Part shown: positions 9,060 to 19,645 of the stretch, piece after piece
Position numbering within the stretch: the stretch's first letter is position 1
How the letters are laid out: every line of letters begins with the position of its first letter
NCBI RefSeq assembly: GCF_004011835.1
Contig: NZ_RKLN01000007.1
Coordinates: 1 to 64,000 of the forward strand
Origin: Rhodococcus spongiicola
GTDB taxonomy: Bacteria; Actinomycetota; Actinomycetes; Mycobacteriales; Mycobacteriaceae
Length of the DNA: 64,000 bases
Direction: 5' to 3'
Position numbers and translations under genes: made by a program
Notes under the pieces: model-generated
What the model was told of the DNA's origin: nothing
Databases searched by the model: none
The model's input: only the letters and a program-made list of their open reading frames with translations

Positions 9060-9103
9060 CGAGAATCACGCACCGGGACCGGGCAACGATTCTCTATGAA
9101 TGA

Positions 9104-10534
<1,431 letters not shown>

Positions 10535-10535
10535 A

Positions 10536-12626
10536 TCAAAGTAGCGAGGTGAGGGTGACCGTGCTCCCGGGTGGGACACGGTCACCGGCGCCGGGGTTCT
10601 GGGCGATCACGAGCGACCGGTCCGAGCTGACCAGCTGGCGCACCTGGTAGTTCAGCCCCAGCTGATCCAGCTCGCTCTTCGCCGATTCGACCGAGCGCCC
10701 CAGCAGAACCGGCACTTTCACCGCGTTGGACACCTGGAGGACCACGCTCGACCCGGCCTTGACGTTTGCGCCTACGGCCGGGTCGGTGCCGATCGCGTCG
10801 CCGCCGTCGACGTCGGGGTTGAAGACTTGCTGCACATCACTCACCGAGATCCCCACCGCGTCGAGCGCGCCTCGTGCCGCATCCTCGGACATCCCCGAGA
10901 CATCGGGCACGTCTACCGGTGGCGCGCCCTTGCTCAGGATCATCTGGACCTGCGAGCCGACATCGAGCTCCGTGCCCGGTGCCGGTTCCAGGGCTGCAAC
11001 GGCGCCGACCGGGACGTCGACGCTGAACGCCTCACCACCCTCGACCGGCACGAACGTGCGCTCCTGCAGAGCCGCCTCGACCGTCGCGACGTCCCCGCTA
11101 CCGGTTACCTGCGGGACGGTGGGCCGCCCCAAGGACACGAGAATGGCGACCGAGGAGCCGCGCGTCACCTTCGACCCGGCGCTCGGGTCGGTCCCGAGGA
11201 CGGAATTCACCGCAGCGGTGTCGGAGTATTGCCCCCTGGTCTGCGCCGTCAGACCCGCAGCCTCGATGGTCGCCGCGGCCGCAGCCCGGTCCTGACCGTC
11301 GATCACCGGAACTGCGGCGTAGCGACCGGAACCGAGCCACCAGCCGCCGAATCCGACCGCGGCCGCGATCAGCAGTACCGCCAGGAGCCAAACGAGAACC
11401 GTGCGCCGGGATCGACGCAGTCGTGCCTCGACATCTCCGAACGGATGGGCGGCCGGGTCATCGGCCGGGGGTGGGGGCTCATCATGCGGGAGACGCGTCG
11501 TAACGGTCGTCACGACCTTCGTGTGTTGGAGGCCGGATTCCGGTTTCGACGCTGCCGGCGCCGTCGGCACAGCCTCCGCGGCCAGCACCGCTGTCGGATC
11601 GTGGCCACTACTGTGATCTGACGCGGGAAGTGTCGGGTGCGCCGCGACGGGCTCGTTCGGTGTCCGTGTAGTTGCATCCATCGACGTGGTTGCATCCATC
11701 GACACAGGTGGTTGCTGGGGGACACGGCGCGGCGCCGGAACCCGGTAGGCCGGCAGCTGCAACTGCGCGCTGACCGAGCGCAGCTGCGTTGCCATCGCGC
11801 CGGCGTCGGCGAAGCGCTCGTCGGGGTCGCGTTCGGTCGCCCGGACGACGAGTTCGTCGAACTCCGGCGGCACCCCCTCGATGAGCCCGCTCGGCTCGGG
11901 AACGTCGTGGTCGATCCGCTGGTAGGCGATCGACAGCGATGTGTCGCCAGTGAACGGAGCGTTGCCGGTAAGCATCTCGAACAGCAGCACACCCGCGGCG
12001 TAGACGTCACTGCGCGGGTCGGCTGTGCCGGTCGTGACCTGTTCGGGGGAGAGATACTGGGCCGTGCCCAGAATCACGCTGCGTGACGTCGTGTTCGACG
12101 CGGCGATCGCCCGCACCAGACCGAAGTCGGCGATCTTGACATCTCCAGCATGGGAGATGAGTACGTTCTCGGGTTTGATGTCACGGTGGACCAAACCGGC
12201 GCGGTGCGCGACGGCGAGGGCGTCGAGGACGGGCCCTGCGACAGCAGCGACGGCGTGGGGCGGCATTGGTCCGCGTTCACGGAGCAACTCCCGAAGCGTG
12301 CCGCCCTCGACGAGTTCCATGACGAGAAACGCGTGTGCACCGTCGCTGCCCTGATCGTGCACGCCCACCAATCCCGGGTGGTTGAGCCGAGCCACCGCGC
12401 GCGCTTCGAACTCGAAGCGGGCGAGGAACTGGGGGTCGGCCGCGAACTGCGGGTCCATGACCTTGATCGCGACCGGACGGTCCAGCCTAAGGTCCATGCC
12501 GCGGTAGACGATGGACATTCCACCGCGTGCGATGGGTGCGTCGATGCGATAGCGCCGGTCCAGCACGACACCGATCAACCCTTGACCTCCGGGATTCAAG
12601 CTCGCGCCCTCTCGTTCGGCGTGCAT
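10536..12626 (-). CDS. pknL: Serine/threonine protein kinase PknL with four PASTA domains
   Basis: A 696-residue membrane kinase. The cytoplasmic catalytic domain spans about residues 25-285: glycine loop IARGGMSIVYRG, Lys55 in VAIK, catalytic HRD at 147-149, DFG at 167-169 and activation loop SRSVILGTAQYLSPEQ. A Thr/Pro-rich linker follows, one membrane helix (VLVWLLAVLLIAAAVGFGGWWLG), and four extracellular PASTA repeats ending in NPGAGDRVPPGSTVTL. M. tuberculosis PknL lacks PASTA domains while the corynebacterial form has them, so this resembles the latter. PASTA domains usually sense muropeptides or lipid II. The linker contains an 18-bp duplication encoding MDATTx. Confidence 0.95.
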   Translation of the reverse strand: MHAEREGASLNPGGQGLIGVVLDRRYRIDAPIARGGMSIVYRGMDLRLDRPVAIKVMDPQFAADPQFLARFEFEARAVARLNHPGLVGVHDQGSDGAHAFLVMELVEGGTLRELLRERGPMPPHAVAAVAGPVLDALAVAHRAGLVHRDIKPENVLISHAGDVKIADFGLVRAIAASNTTSRSVILGTAQYLSPEQVTTGTADPRSDVYAAGVLLFEMLTGNAPFTGDTSLSIAYQRIDHDVPEPSGLIEGVPPEFDELVVRATERDPDERFADAGAMATQLRSVSAQLQLPAYRVPAPRRVPQQPPVSMDATTSMDATTRTPNEPVAAHPTLPASDHSSGHDPTAVLAAEAVPTAPAASKPESGLQHTKVVTTVTTRLPHDEPPPPADDPAAHPFGDVEARLRRSRRTVLVWLLAVLLIAAAVGFGGWWLGSGRYAAVPVIDGQDRAAAAATIEAAGLTAQTRGQYSDTAAVNSVLGTDPSAGSKVTRGSSVAILVSLGRPTVPQVTGSGDVATVEAALQERTFVPVEGGEAFSVDVPVGAVAALEPAPGTELDVGSQVQMILSKGAPPVDVPDVSGMSEDAARGALDAVGISVSDVQQVFNPDVDGGDAIGTDPAVGANVKAGSSVVLQVSNAVKVPVLLGRSVESAKSELDQLGLNYQVRQLVSSDRSLVIAQNPGAGDRVPPGSTVTLTSLL
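11668..11703. repeat. 18-bp in-frame duplication in pknL linker
   Basis: Two copies of an 18-base unit (core GTTGCATCCATCGAC) at 11668-11685 and 11686-11703, encoding MDATTS and MDATTR in the linker between kinase and membrane helix. The unit is divisible by three. Confidence 0.85.
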
Positions 12627-12720
12627 GGATTCTTCTCGATCGTAGTCAGCTCGAGCCGCAGTTCCGTCACCGCAGCGCCGACCGTGGTCGTACCAGCGGT
12701 GACCGGATAACGTAGCGAGA

Positions 12721-13089
12721 ATGAGCGCGATCCCCTACTGCGATGACGTATTGGACCCGTCGATTCCGCTGCTGCAGCTGGCAGACGTGTCGAAGGGGAT
12801 GGGTCTCGCGGTTACGCGCGTGCATCAGTTGCTGCGTGACCACCATCTGATCGCCGTCAAACGCGACGGCGTTCTCGGCATCCCCGAAGCATTCTTCGGG
12901 GAGGACGGACACCCCGTCCGGTTGCTGTCCGGGTTGATCATCGTACTGCGCGATGGCGGCTACGAGGATGTCGAGATTCTGCGCTGGTTGTTCACCGAGG
13001 ACGAAACGTTGCCGGGATCCCCGATCGACGCCATGCACGGTCATCAAGCGCGCGAGGTCGTCCGACGCGCCCAGGCGATGGCATTCTGA
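12721..13089 (+). CDS. Rv2175c-like DNA-binding protein, PknL partner
   Basis: A 122-residue protein with a winged-helix/MerR-like N-terminal half (LQLADVSKGMGLAVTRVHQLLRDHHLIAVKRDGVLGIPEAFF) and the conserved end AHQAREVVRRAQAMAF-type helix. Rv2175c of M. tuberculosis is a DNA-binding protein phosphorylated by the adjacent kinase PknL on an N-terminal Thr. Here pknL is divergent, 94 bp away. The N terminus begins MSAIPYCDDVLDP, shorter than Rv2175c, and has no Thr before about residue 32. An in-frame TGA at 12700-12702 with no start codon after it excludes an extension. Confidence 0.85.
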   Translation: MSAIPYCDDVLDPSIPLLQLADVSKGMGLAVTRVHQLLRDHHLIAVKRDGVLGIPEAFFGEDGHPVRLLSGLIIVLRDGGYEDVEILRWLFTEDETLPGSPIDAMHGHQAREVVRRAQAMAF

Positions 13090-13106
13090 CCGGCCCCCGC
13101 CGTATC

Positions 13107-14060
13107 TCACCGTGCTCCAAGGAGTGACCAGGACCCGACGATCGAGCAGGCGAGCAGGGGTAGCGCCACCGTCAAACGGCGGTGCCGTGGAACCGCCGCA
13201 CGTCGGTCGAACACCCGGAAGCCGCTCTTCTCGATCTCGTCGAGGATTTCGGCGTACAGGATGTACGCGGCACGCATGCCGGGCCGAGCCCGGGGCTCGA
13301 GCATGTCCAGTCCCGGCTCGGCGCGACGGTAGACCGAGCGTGCGACGGCGACGAAATGGGCCAGTGCCCGGCGTAATCGCCTGTCGATGGTCCCGGTCCG
13401 ACGGCAGTGCTGAACCAGTTCGATGTCGACGCCGAATGCCTCGAGTTCGTCCGCGGGCAGGTACACGCGTCCGCGATCGAGGTCCTCACCGAAGTCGCGC
13501 AGGAAGTTCGTCAGTTGGAAGGCCTCGCCGAGCGCGGCCGCGTGCGGTTCGGCTTCGTCGACAGGCACGGTGGTACCCAGGATCGGCAGCATCTGCAGCC
13601 CGATGACCTCGGCTGACCCGTACATGTATCGCTTCAGTGCTGCCATGTCGGGGTAGGTGGCGCGGAACGTCGGGGTACCCGGGATGTCCATGCGCATCGA
13701 ATCGAGGAACGCGCAGAAGTATTCGACTGGAATCGCGTACCGGCCGATGGTGTCGGTGAGGGCGGGGAGCACTGGTCCGGCGCACGAATCGTCGACCGGG
13801 CGGCCCGCGAGCGCGTCGTTCAACTGTGCCTCGACAACGTCGAGCATGGCGGCGCGCTCCAGGGGGGTCCGACCCGAGCAGTCCACGTCGACGATGTCGT
13901 CGACGGTGCGCGCGAACCCGTACAGGGCGTGCACTCCGGGACGTCGCTCCGCGGGCAGAAGCCGGGTGGCCAGGAAGTAGGTCCGGCCGTGTTCGGCCGC
14001 GAGCTGTCGGCACCGACGGTACGCCGAGGCCAGATCGTCGCTCGGAACTGGACGGGTCAC
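13107..14060 (-). CDS. crtB: Phytoene synthase
   Basis: A 317-residue squalene/phytoene synthase-family enzyme that joins two geranylgeranyl diphosphates to phytoene, the first committed carotenoid step. The two Asp-rich sites are visible: ARTVDDIVDVD and FLRDFGEDLDRGRVYLP, plus the signature YMYGSAEVIGLQMLPILG. GTG at 14060 is the natural start, 14 bases after the mptA stop. A longer open frame continues upstream but overlaps mptA and has no family sequence. It is the last gene of the minus-strand run idsA/crtE-crtI-mptA-crtB. Confidence 0.93.
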   Translation of the reverse strand: MTRPVPSDDLASAYRRCRQLAAEHGRTYFLATRLLPAERRPGVHALYGFARTVDDIVDVDCSGRTPLERAAMLDVVEAQLNDALAGRPVDDSCAGPVLPALTDTIGRYAIPVEYFCAFLDSMRMDIPGTPTFRATYPDMAALKRYMYGSAEVIGLQMLPILGTTVPVDEAEPHAAALGEAFQLTNFLRDFGEDLDRGRVYLPADELEAFGVDIELVQHCRRTGTIDRRLRRALAHFVAVARSVYRRAEPGLDMLEPRARPGMRAAYILYAEILDEIEKSGFRVFDRRAAVPRHRRLTVALPLLACSIVGSWSLLGAR

Positions 14061-14073
14061 AGCGCTCGTCCGG

Positions 14074-15693
14074 TCACAGTGGCGACGAATGCCGCTCGGA
14101 AGTCGCCTGAGTCGCCTGAGTCGGTTGTTCGGCGATCTGTTCGGTCGGAGCGTGAGTCTTCTCCGACACCGATCGCAGCCGCAGCGGGTCCACCGTCCTG
14201 ACTGACACTGCCGCCACGATTGCGGCGACAACGGCGAGGGCAACGTGGAAGAACGTGTACAGGCCGATCGATCCGTCCGGCTGGAACACCAGCATGAGCC
14301 AAGTCGACAGGCCGACGAGGATCTGGAGCGTCCGCGTCGACATCGCGAAGCCCGCAGCGATGGCGAGCGGCCACGAGTAGTACCACGGCAGGGCCGCCGG
14401 TGACAGGATCACGATCGCGACCAGGGCAAGGAGGATGCCCATGACCGCATCGCGTTCGGTCTTCCTGGACCGCCACCAAATCCACACGAGCAGGCCCACG
14501 AGCACGACTGCGCAGATCGTGCGAGTGACGTCGAGGACAGGCTCGAGCCGAAGACCGGTGAACCATCCGGTGCCGACCGTCACGATGTGCGCCATGATCG
14601 TCGGCAACGACAGCCAGTTGACGATCTTCGCAGAGCCGGAGAGCGCGGTCAGCCAGCCGAGGCCGACGCCGGCCACCGCCGACGCGGCCGCGAAGATCGT
14701 GCCGAACACCGCGACCCCGGCTCCCGCCGTCCGGACGAACAACGCGAGTGGTGTCGCGGGCTCGCGGTCCTCGGCCAAGGCGCGTTCGCGCTCATGGATC
14801 ATCCAGATCCACACGATGAATGGCAATGCGATCGCGGCCATCGCCTTGACAGCGACACCGACAGCGACGATCGCGACGGCCGCGACGTGCCGACGGTCGA
14901 GAGCGACGGTGATGCCGGCGACCATCAGGCCGACCATGAGGAGTTCGTTGTGGACACCGCCGATGAGATGGATCAGCACCAGCGGGTTCAGGACGGCGAG
15001 CCACACTGCGATGGTCGGCCTGCCGCCGAGCTGGCGGGCCAGGCGCGGCAGTGCCCACACCAGCAGCATCAGCCCTGGCAGCATCGTCAGGCGCAGCAGC
15101 AGGGTTCCGGCGATGACGTTGTCGCCTGTGATCGTCGTGATGCCCGCGCCGAGCAGCAGTGAGATCGGGCCGTACGGCGCGGTGGTCGTGGTCCAGACGT
15201 TGCTGACGTTGTCGAGCAGGATGCCGGGGTTGACCACCGGTCCCACCGCGTAGGGGTCGAAGCCGTCGCGGAGCAGGGCGCCCTGCGCGAGGTACGAGTA
15301 CGCGTCCCGGCTGAACATCGGGACCGCGAAGAGCATCGGGGCTGTCCAGACCGGAACGGTCCACGACAGGGCGTTCAGGCCGACGTTGCCCTTGATCGCG
15401 GAGCGACCCAGGCGCACCCACGCGATGATCATTGCGAGCACGCCGCCCCAGATGATCAGCGTGGAGAGGGCGTAGCCGTGGCCGAACCGCAGCCACGACA
15501 GCCGCATGTCCTCGAGGAGGGGATCGTAGCGGCGCACGCTGCCGGCGCCGAAGCCGCCGAATGTGAGCATGAGCGCGCCGACGAAGCCGAGAATCGTCGC
15601 ATGCCCCTCGGGAGTCCGCAGATAGTCGGAGCTTGCGCGCAGCCAGGACCGTCGGTCCACCGAGGAGTCGAGGGTTCCGGGACGGGCCGACAT
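14074..15693 (-). CDS. mptA: Alpha-1,6-mannopyranosyltransferase MptA-like (GT-C)
   Basis: A 539-residue polytopic membrane glycosyltransferase. After a short cytoplasmic segment the first helix is followed by an extracytoplasmic loop with DPLLEDMRLSW, then about twelve further hydrophobic segments; NPLVLIHLIGGVHNELLMVGLM is a family-typical block. MptA (Rv2174) elongates the alpha-1,6-mannan core of lipomannan with polyprenyl-phosphate mannose. ATG 15693 has a good ribosome site (GGGAGGAA, about 8 bases away); ATG 15723 is an alternative. It is embedded between crtI and crtB, so lipomannan and carotenoid genes share an operon. Confidence 0.9.
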   Translation of the reverse strand: MSARPGTLDSSVDRRSWLRASSDYLRTPEGHATILGFVGALMLTFGGFGAGSVRRYDPLLEDMRLSWLRFGHGYALSTLIIWGGVLAMIIAWVRLGRSAIKGNVGLNALSWTVPVWTAPMLFAVPMFSRDAYSYLAQGALLRDGFDPYAVGPVVNPGILLDNVSNVWTTTTAPYGPISLLLGAGITTITGDNVIAGTLLLRLTMLPGLMLLVWALPRLARQLGGRPTIAVWLAVLNPLVLIHLIGGVHNELLMVGLMVAGITVALDRRHVAAVAIVAVGVAVKAMAAIALPFIVWIWMIHERERALAEDREPATPLALFVRTAGAGVAVFGTIFAAASAVAGVGLGWLTALSGSAKIVNWLSLPTIMAHIVTVGTGWFTGLRLEPVLDVTRTICAVVLVGLLVWIWWRSRKTERDAVMGILLALVAIVILSPAALPWYYSWPLAIAAGFAMSTRTLQILVGLSTWLMLVFQPDGSIGLYTFFHVALAVVAAIVAAVSVRTVDPLRLRSVSEKTHAPTEQIAEQPTQATQATSERHSSPL

Positions 15694-15814
15694 CGGTGCA
15701 GGTTCCTCCCCCGGAAGGGTCATTGGGTAGTGCCTGCAGGGGTCATGGGCTGCCGGCAGCATAGGACGGCTAGCAAGTTTATCGGGTCGTCGACGATCAC
15801 CGGGCAAGCCCCGT

Positions 15815-17344
15815 CTACAGGGGACCGCAAATGCGCTCTGCGGCCAGTTTGCCCGAGATCAAGACCGTCGGGACGCCCACACCTGGCGTCGTCCCCGAAC
15901 CTGCCAGAACGACGTTCGTGTCGGGTGAGGCCAAGTTGCGGCGCCGGAAGGGGCCGGTCTGCCGGAAAACGTGTGCCGGCGCGAAGGGGCTGCCAGCCGC
16001 CATCCCACGGTTTGCCCACGTCAGTGGTGTGTCGATGTGGTCAACGACATAGTCGGAGACGATCCCGCGATAGCCGCGGCGCTCGAGGGTTTGCAGCAGT
16101 TCGCGGCGGTAGGCACTGGCCAGCCGCACCCAGTCGAGTGGCGCACTCTCGAGGTTGGGACAGGGGGCGAGTATCGACAGGGGTTCGTGTTCGACGTCGT
16201 CTCGGCTGACAGCGAGTCCGGGATCGGTGACTGCCGGTCGAGTTATCAGCAGCGACGGGTCACTCATCAGTCGACCGCGTCCGCGACGTGCAGCAATCTC
16301 GGTGAAGGTGTGTTCCCATTCGGCGCCGAAGTCGATCGTGTGGTGACGTGCCTCACCCCAGTGGGACGTTGTCGCACGCGGGATCGTTCCGTGCAGCACG
16401 ACCGCCGACGGGGAGATTCGTTGCCGTCGTCGCCGTCTGCTCCGCAGAAGATCGTCGACGACCGGCAGGTCCGGGGTGAGTACCAGCGCGTCGCAGGGGA
16501 AGGCTCGACCGTCGGCGGTGTGCACCGCCTGCGCCCGCTCGCCCGATCGTTCGATTCGAACGACATCGGCCCCGAAGTGCAGGTGCCCGCCCGCCGAGGT
16601 GAACGCGTCGGCCATCGCCTCGGAGATGACGTGCATTCCCCCTTGGGGAAACGACACCCCTAGCGAGGTGTCCATGTGGGCTATCGCGCCGTACACCGCG
16701 AGCGCCTTTGCCGGCGCCACGCCCGCGTACAGCGCCTGGAACGTGAAGATCCGTCGAAGCCGGGGATCGGTGATCCGGCGGGCCACCTGCCGTCCGAGCC
16801 TGCCGAAGCCGCCCGCAGCGATCAGCCGCAGCAGGCCGAACGCCGACTTCCCGGTCGAAAACAGATCCAGCGGTGAATCGAAGTTGGCGTCGATGAACGT
16901 GTCGAACTCGGCGTCGAATACCCGGGCCAGCCAGCGCCGCAGTTCGAGGTATCGGCGCGCCTCCGCCGGACCGCACACGCGCGATATCTCCGCGACCATC
17001 CGCCCCGGATCGGAATGCACGTCGATGGTCGATCCGTCTGCGAACCGGGCGTGATATGCCGGATCGAGGTGATGCAGCTCCAGAGGGGGCGTGGTCGTGC
17101 CGAAATCCGAGCCGACGGCGCCCAGAGCGTCGCGCACGAGTTCCGGCATTGTCAGAACGGTGGCGCCGTTGTCGATGACGTACCCGGGTCCCTCGTAGGA
17201 CCCGACGCGGCCGCCTGGTCGGTCGTCGCGCTCGAGCAGGGTCACGTCGCGGCCGCTGCCACGCAGATGCAGAGCCGCCGACAGTCCAGAGAGCCCGGCG
17301 CCCACGACCACGACCCGGTCGGTCCGGCCGTGAACGGTCCGCAC
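15815..17344 (-). CDS. crtI: Phytoene desaturase
   Basis: A 509-residue FAD-dependent desaturase converting phytoene to lycopene-type products. VVVVGAGLSGLSAALHL near residues 11-27 is the dinucleotide-binding fold, DRPGGRVGSYEGPGYVIDNGATVLTMPEL follows, and NVVLAGSGTTPGVGVPTVLISGKLAAERI is the bacterial CrtI C-terminal signature. GTG/ATG usage gives the start at 17344, 5 bases after the upstream synthase stop at 17350. There are 121 bp before mptA. Number of desaturation steps cannot be read from the sequence. Confidence 0.94.
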   Translation of the reverse strand: MRTVHGRTDRVVVVGAGLSGLSAALHLRGSGRDVTLLERDDRPGGRVGSYEGPGYVIDNGATVLTMPELVRDALGAVGSDFGTTTPPLELHHLDPAYHARFADGSTIDVHSDPGRMVAEISRVCGPAEARRYLELRRWLARVFDAEFDTFIDANFDSPLDLFSTGKSAFGLLRLIAAGGFGRLGRQVARRITDPRLRRIFTFQALYAGVAPAKALAVYGAIAHMDTSLGVSFPQGGMHVISEAMADAFTSAGGHLHFGADVVRIERSGERAQAVHTADGRAFPCDALVLTPDLPVVDDLLRSRRRRRQRISPSAVVLHGTIPRATTSHWGEARHHTIDFGAEWEHTFTEIAARRGRGRLMSDPSLLITRPAVTDPGLAVSRDDVEHEPLSILAPCPNLESAPLDWVRLASAYRRELLQTLERRGYRGIVSDYVVDHIDTPLTWANRGMAAGSPFAPAHVFRQTGPFRRRNLASPDTNVVLAGSGTTPGVGVPTVLISGKLAAERICGPL

Positions 17345-17349
17345 GGCGA

Positions 17350-18471
17350 TCAGGCGTCCCGGCGGGTGGCTGCGATCGCCATCTCCCGCAGTAGACGCTT
17401 GCCCTCTTCGGTGGCCGTGCTGGTGTCCAGTGCGGCCAGGGCGCTGTCGGTGAGCTCGGCGATGCGGCGCTCGGCGTCATCGACCGCGCCGAGATCGGTG
17501 ATGACCGATCGCAGTCGCTCGACCTGTGCCTCCGAGAGGTCGGTGCCGATCGACTCACGCAGCAGTGTCGCAGCTGTCGGATCGGTTTCGTCGGCCCTCC
17601 GGAGCGCGACCGCGAACAATACGGTTCGCTTGCCCGCACGCAGATCGTCCCCGGACGGCTTGCCGGTTACGTCGGGATCCCCGAACACGCCCAGTAAGTC
17701 GTCGCGCAACTGGAACGCGATCCCGACGTCGGTACCGAAGCGCCGATACGCATCCACGAGGGAGGAATCGGCGCCCGCCATCACCGCACCGAGGTGCAGT
17801 GGCCGCTCGATGGTGTACGCGGCCGTCTTGTACCGGTTGACCTGCAGGGCCGACGCTACGGACTCGTCTGCCCGCACCTCGTTGCTGATGTCGAGGAACT
17901 GGCCGCCGAGCACCTCGGTCCGCATCGCCGACCAGACGGGCGAGATCCGGGCGAGCGTATCGCGGTCCAGGCCCGAGTCACGGACCATGTCGTCGGCCCA
18001 CGCCAGCGCCAGGTCGCCGAGGAGAACCGCGACTGCGTTGCCGAACTCCGCTGATCCGCCGCTCCATCCCTGCGCGCTGTGTTGCTTGGCGAATTCGACG
18101 TGCACGGTCGGGAACCCACGCCGGGTGGTGGAGGCGTCGATGATGTCGTCGTGGATGAGCGCACACGCCTGCACGAGTTCGAGGGCCGCAGCGGTGCGGA
18201 GTGCGGCGGGCGCCTGCGGACCTTGCGGATCGGCGCCGGCCCCGAGCCAGCCCGTCCAGGCGAACGCCGGCCGAACCCGTTTGCCGCCGCGCAGTACGAA
18301 GCTCTCGAGCGCAGCGACGGCGGTGGCATAGCCGCTGCCGACGGCTTGGATCGTGTCGGCGCGGGACGAGAAGAAGTCCCGGAGCGCCTGCTCGATGAGG
18401 ACGATGAGTGGCTGGGTGGGTCGGGTTGGGCGAGTGGACTCACCTGCTCCAGCGGACAGGACTGCCTCCAA
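17350..18471 (-). CDS. crtE: Geranylgeranyl diphosphate synthase (IdsA2/CrtE-like)
   Basis: A trans-polyprenyl diphosphate synthase supplying the C20 precursor for crtB. The first Asp-rich motif is in ALIHDDIIDASTTRRG and the second in FQLRDDLLGVFGDPDVTGKPSGDD; LRGGKRVRPAF binds diphosphate. Homology begins around TQPLIVLIEQALRDFF. I chose the TTG at 18471 (373 residues). The frame stays open to ATG 18651 and ATG 18693, but that stretch is Pro/Arg-rich without family similarity and would run into the metF promoter. Rv2173 (idsA2) has the same position next to mptA. Confidence 0.88.
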   Translation of the reverse strand: MEAVLSAGAGESTRPTRPTQPLIVLIEQALRDFFSSRADTIQAVGSGYATAVAALESFVLRGGKRVRPAFAWTGWLGAGADPQGPQAPAALRTAAALELVQACALIHDDIIDASTTRRGFPTVHVEFAKQHSAQGWSGGSAEFGNAVAVLLGDLALAWADDMVRDSGLDRDTLARISPVWSAMRTEVLGGQFLDISNEVRADESVASALQVNRYKTAAYTIERPLHLGAVMAGADSSLVDAYRRFGTDVGIAFQLRDDLLGVFGDPDVTGKPSGDDLRAGKRTVLFAVALRRADETDPTAATLLRESIGTDLSEAQVERLRSVITDLGAVDDAERRIAELTDSALAALDTSTATEEGKRLLREMAIAATRRDA

Positions 18472-18668
18472 GTTGGGTGGGGAACTCGATGCCGGGGGCG
18501 GATTGCTGCGCGGCGGTCGTGGCTCGCGCTGAAAGCCTTGTTCCCACCTTAGTGGTCGGTTCGTGGTCGCCGGTGGTTGCCGCCGATGGTTGCTGAGGAA
18601 TCGGCTCCCGGGGCCGGAGGGCCCGACGTGATGCGGAAGGGTGATGCCCATCAACCTATGCTTGGCTG

Positions 18669-19640
18669 GTGACATTCGATGCAGTTCCGCCACGCAACAG
18701 CGCGGCTCGGGTCACTCAGACCCCCTCGATCGTGGACCGGATCCGCTCCTCCGCGAGCGGTCGGATCCCCTTCTCCGTCGAGTTCTCTCCACCTCGCGAT
18801 GAAGCTGCCGAGGCGCGGTTGTGGCGTGCCGTCCGTGAGTTCGAACGGTTGAATCCGGCATTCGTGTCCATGACCTATGGCGCCGGGGGTTCGACCCGGG
18901 ACCGTACCGTGCGCGTCACCGGGCAGATCGCCGAGGAGACCACCCTGTTCCCCGTTGCGCACCTGACGGCGGTCGGGCACAGTATCGACGAACTGCGCGC
19001 CATGTGCGGTGCCTACGCTGACCGTGGGATCAGCAACATCCTCGCGCTGCGCGGCGATCCGCCGGGCGATCCTCTCGGTGCATGGGTCAAGCACCCCGAG
19101 GGTGTCGAGTACGCCGAGGAACTCGTGCGCCTCGTCCGCGACATGGGTGACTTCCACGTCGGTGTTGCATCGTTCCCGGAAGGGCACTACCGCGCCCCTG
19201 ACCTCGAACACGACACCAGATACCTGGTGCAGAAGTTGCGCGCCGGCGCCGAGTACTCGATCACTCAGATGTTCTTCGACGTCGAGGACTACCTGCGGCT
19301 CCGAGACCGGGTCACTGCGTACGATCCGGAACAGGGTGAGAAGCCGATCATTCCGGAGATCATGCCCATCACGTCGCTGCGTTCAGCCCGGCGAAGTCTC
19401 GAGCTGTCCGGCTCGCACCTGCCGAGCGTGTTGGACGAACGTCTGCGTCGCGCCGCCGGCGATGGCCCCGAAGAAGACCGTGCTGCGGTCCGTGAGGTCG
19501 GCATCGAGGTCGCGACCGAGATGGCCGAACGGCTCATCTCCGAAGGCGCGCCGTGCCTGCACTTCATCACCCTCAACTTCGCCCGCGCGACCAGCGAGGT
19601 ACTCGCGAACCTGGGAATGTCGACCTCGGCCAGGGTCTGA
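18669..19640 (+). CDS. metF: 5,10-methylenetetrahydrofolate reductase, Rv2172c-like
   Basis: A 323-residue flavoprotein of the MetF family, reducing methylene-tetrahydrofolate to methyl-tetrahydrofolate for methionine synthesis. IPFSVEFSPPRDEAAEARLW supplies the catalytic Glu of the family, FVSMTYGAGGSTRDRT and NILALRGDPPGD are the flavin/folate blocks, and GAEYSITQMFFDVEDYLRLRDR is conserved. The GTG at 18669 gives full length. It is divergent from crtE and its stop is 5 bases from the convergent glycosyltransferase stop at 19646. Rv2172c has the same neighbours in M. tuberculosis. Confidence 0.92.
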   Translation: MTFDAVPPRNSAARVTQTPSIVDRIRSSASGRIPFSVEFSPPRDEAAEARLWRAVREFERLNPAFVSMTYGAGGSTRDRTVRVTGQIAEETTLFPVAHLTAVGHSIDELRAMCGAYADRGISNILALRGDPPGDPLGAWVKHPEGVEYAEELVRLVRDMGDFHVGVASFPEGHYRAPDLEHDTRYLVQKLRAGAEYSITQMFFDVEDYLRLRDRVTAYDPEQGEKPIIPEIMPITSLRSARRSLELSGSHLPSVLDERLRRAAGDGPEEDRAAVREVGIEVATEMAERLISEGAPCLHFITLNFARATSEVLANLGMSTSARV

Positions 19641-19645
19641 AGTCT

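Noticed and set aside
13107-14243. A longer crtB start at 14243
   Set aside because: The additional 61 residues overlap the end of mptA in another frame and have no phytoene synthase similarity; GTG 14060 gives a normal-length protein.
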